5,529 nt of DNA from a bacterium (GTDB lineage Bacteria; Patescibacteriota; Minisyncoccia; UBA9983): the NCBI GenBank assembly GCA_023244795.1, contig JAHFLR010000046.1, positions 1 to 5,529 of the forward strand. The letters run 5' to 3'. This document shows, one piece after another, positions 5,043-5,529 of this stretch. The first letter of the stretch is position 1; every line of letters starts with the position of its first letter. The translations under genes and the position numbers were made by a program. The notes under the pieces were generated by a model, which had not been told where the DNA came from, did not search any database, and was given only the letters and a program-made list of their open reading frames with translations.

Positions 5043-5529
5043 ATGGAAGGCTCACAGCTCTCATTTATTCCCAAAAAGAGTTTAACCGCTCCGGTAAGCA
5101 AGGAGAGAGGATTAAGTTTTCTATTGTCTCTTTCGTTAATAGTTTTTTTTGTTTCGCTGCTCGCTTACGGTGGCGTTTTTCTTTATAAGGGCACTCTCAA
5201 TACTGGTATTGCCACCAAAGAGCAGGAGTTAGAAAAACGAAAGCAAGATTTAGACCCCACCACTATCAGGGGAATTAATGATGTCTCCACCAGAATAGAG
5301 GCGCTTAAAACCCTCTTGGCTAATCATCGCTCCTTGATTGGTTTCTTTAGTTTCCTCAGCACCAATACTTTAAAAAATGTAAGATTCGGATCTTTTCTTT
5401 ATAACGATACAGACAACTCCCCAACCATAACCATGCAGGGTTCGGCCCGGTCATACGGGGCCATCTCCCTTTTGGCCGAAAAATTTTACGAGAACCCCAA
5501 TATCAAGGGAATAATTTTTTCCGGCTTTA
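5043..5529 (+). CDS. pilN: PilN-like type IV pilus assembly protein, 3'-truncated by the window
   Basis: Bitopic inner-membrane protein of the pilus alignment complex; its short cytoplasmic tail is the expected docking site for PilM. From ATG 5043 the frame stays open to the window end (162 codons, no stop). The N-terminal tail (1-23) contains LSFIPKK (6-12), which resembles the INLLPxR/K motif by which PilN proteins bind PilM. One strong membrane segment (about 25-48) follows, then a charged, probably coiled-coil stretch (about 57-95, with KEQELEKRKQDL), then the start of an alpha/beta domain (about 105-162) consistent with the periplasmic-type ferredoxin-like fold. Sequence identity to classical PilN looks low; the call rests on architecture, the tail motif and the position directly after pilM (29-nt gap). 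A divergent lineage-specific PilN or a fused PilN/PilO is possible; the missing C-terminus would decide. Confidence 0.65.
   Translation, partial: MEGSQLSFIPKKSLTAPVSKERGLSFLLSLSLIVFFVSLLAYGGVFLYKGTLNTGIATKEQELEKRKQDLDPTTIRGINDVSTRIEALKTLLANHRSLIGFFSFLSTNTLKNVRFGSFLYNDTDNSPTITMQGSARSYGAISLLAEKFYENPNIKGIIFSGF

Noticed and set aside
1..5529. Recoded UGA (code 25, as in Gracilibacteria/Absconditabacteria), because all visible stops are TAA or TAG
   Set aside because: Only six stops are visible and no in-frame TGA occurs in any gene, including the open pilN-like frame; the sample is too small and nothing requires recoding.

Overview
The window reads as ordinary bacterial chromosome. It is densely coded, its short intergenic gaps are very AT-rich, and none of its starts has a well-placed Shine-Dalgarno sequence. 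The gene content is a DedA membrane protein, a DUF5666-like anchored protein, an ABC-2 exporter, a bacterial-type pyruvoyl-dependent arginine decarboxylase, ComF, and PilM/PilN of a type IV pilus. This mix and the compact layout fit a Candidate Phyla Radiation (Patescibacteria, e.g. Parcubacteria-like) genome. That placement is an inference from gene content and style; no rRNA or other marker gene is present to confirm it.

Layout. Left block (1-2591, all + strand): the 3' part of a DedA-family gene, then a membrane-anchored protein with a Gly/Tyr/Met-rich linker and a DUF5666-like C-terminal domain, then an ABC ATPase (DrrA/NatA type) and its ABC-2 permease. Gaps are 23, 4 and 12 nt, so the last three genes probably share a transcript. 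Middle (2654-3196, +): a stand-alone pyruvoyl-dependent arginine decarboxylase (arginine to agmatine, polyamine pathway). Its stop codon overlaps the stop codon of the convergent comF gene (3193-3825, -). Right block (3868-5529, +): pilM, then a pilN-like gene that runs off the window end.

The most interesting non-coding element is the 42-nt divergent gap between comF and pilM. It contains a perfect 20-bp palindrome (3842-3861) that carries a consensus extended -10 element (TGTTATAAT) on each strand. This looks like one symmetric bidirectional promoter serving a DNA-uptake gene (comF) on one side and type IV pilus assembly genes (pilM-pilN) on the other. On the pilM side the predicted transcription start falls on or next to the ATG, so that mRNA would be leaderless. 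Two other genes (476 and 2654) also have a -10-like hexamer 6-7 nt before the ATG.

How the genes work together: PilM is a cytoplasmic actin-like protein that binds the N-terminal tail of PilN, forming the inner-membrane platform of the pilus. ComF is a phosphoribosyltransferase-like protein linked to natural transformation. The ABC pair would export an unidentified substrate, and its neighbour at 476 may be an accessory membrane protein, but the sequence does not show this. I see no mobile element, CRISPR array, tRNA or rRNA, and no stretch over 300 nt without a gene. No clearly new multi-gene system is visible; the symmetric promoter is the best candidate for something under-described.
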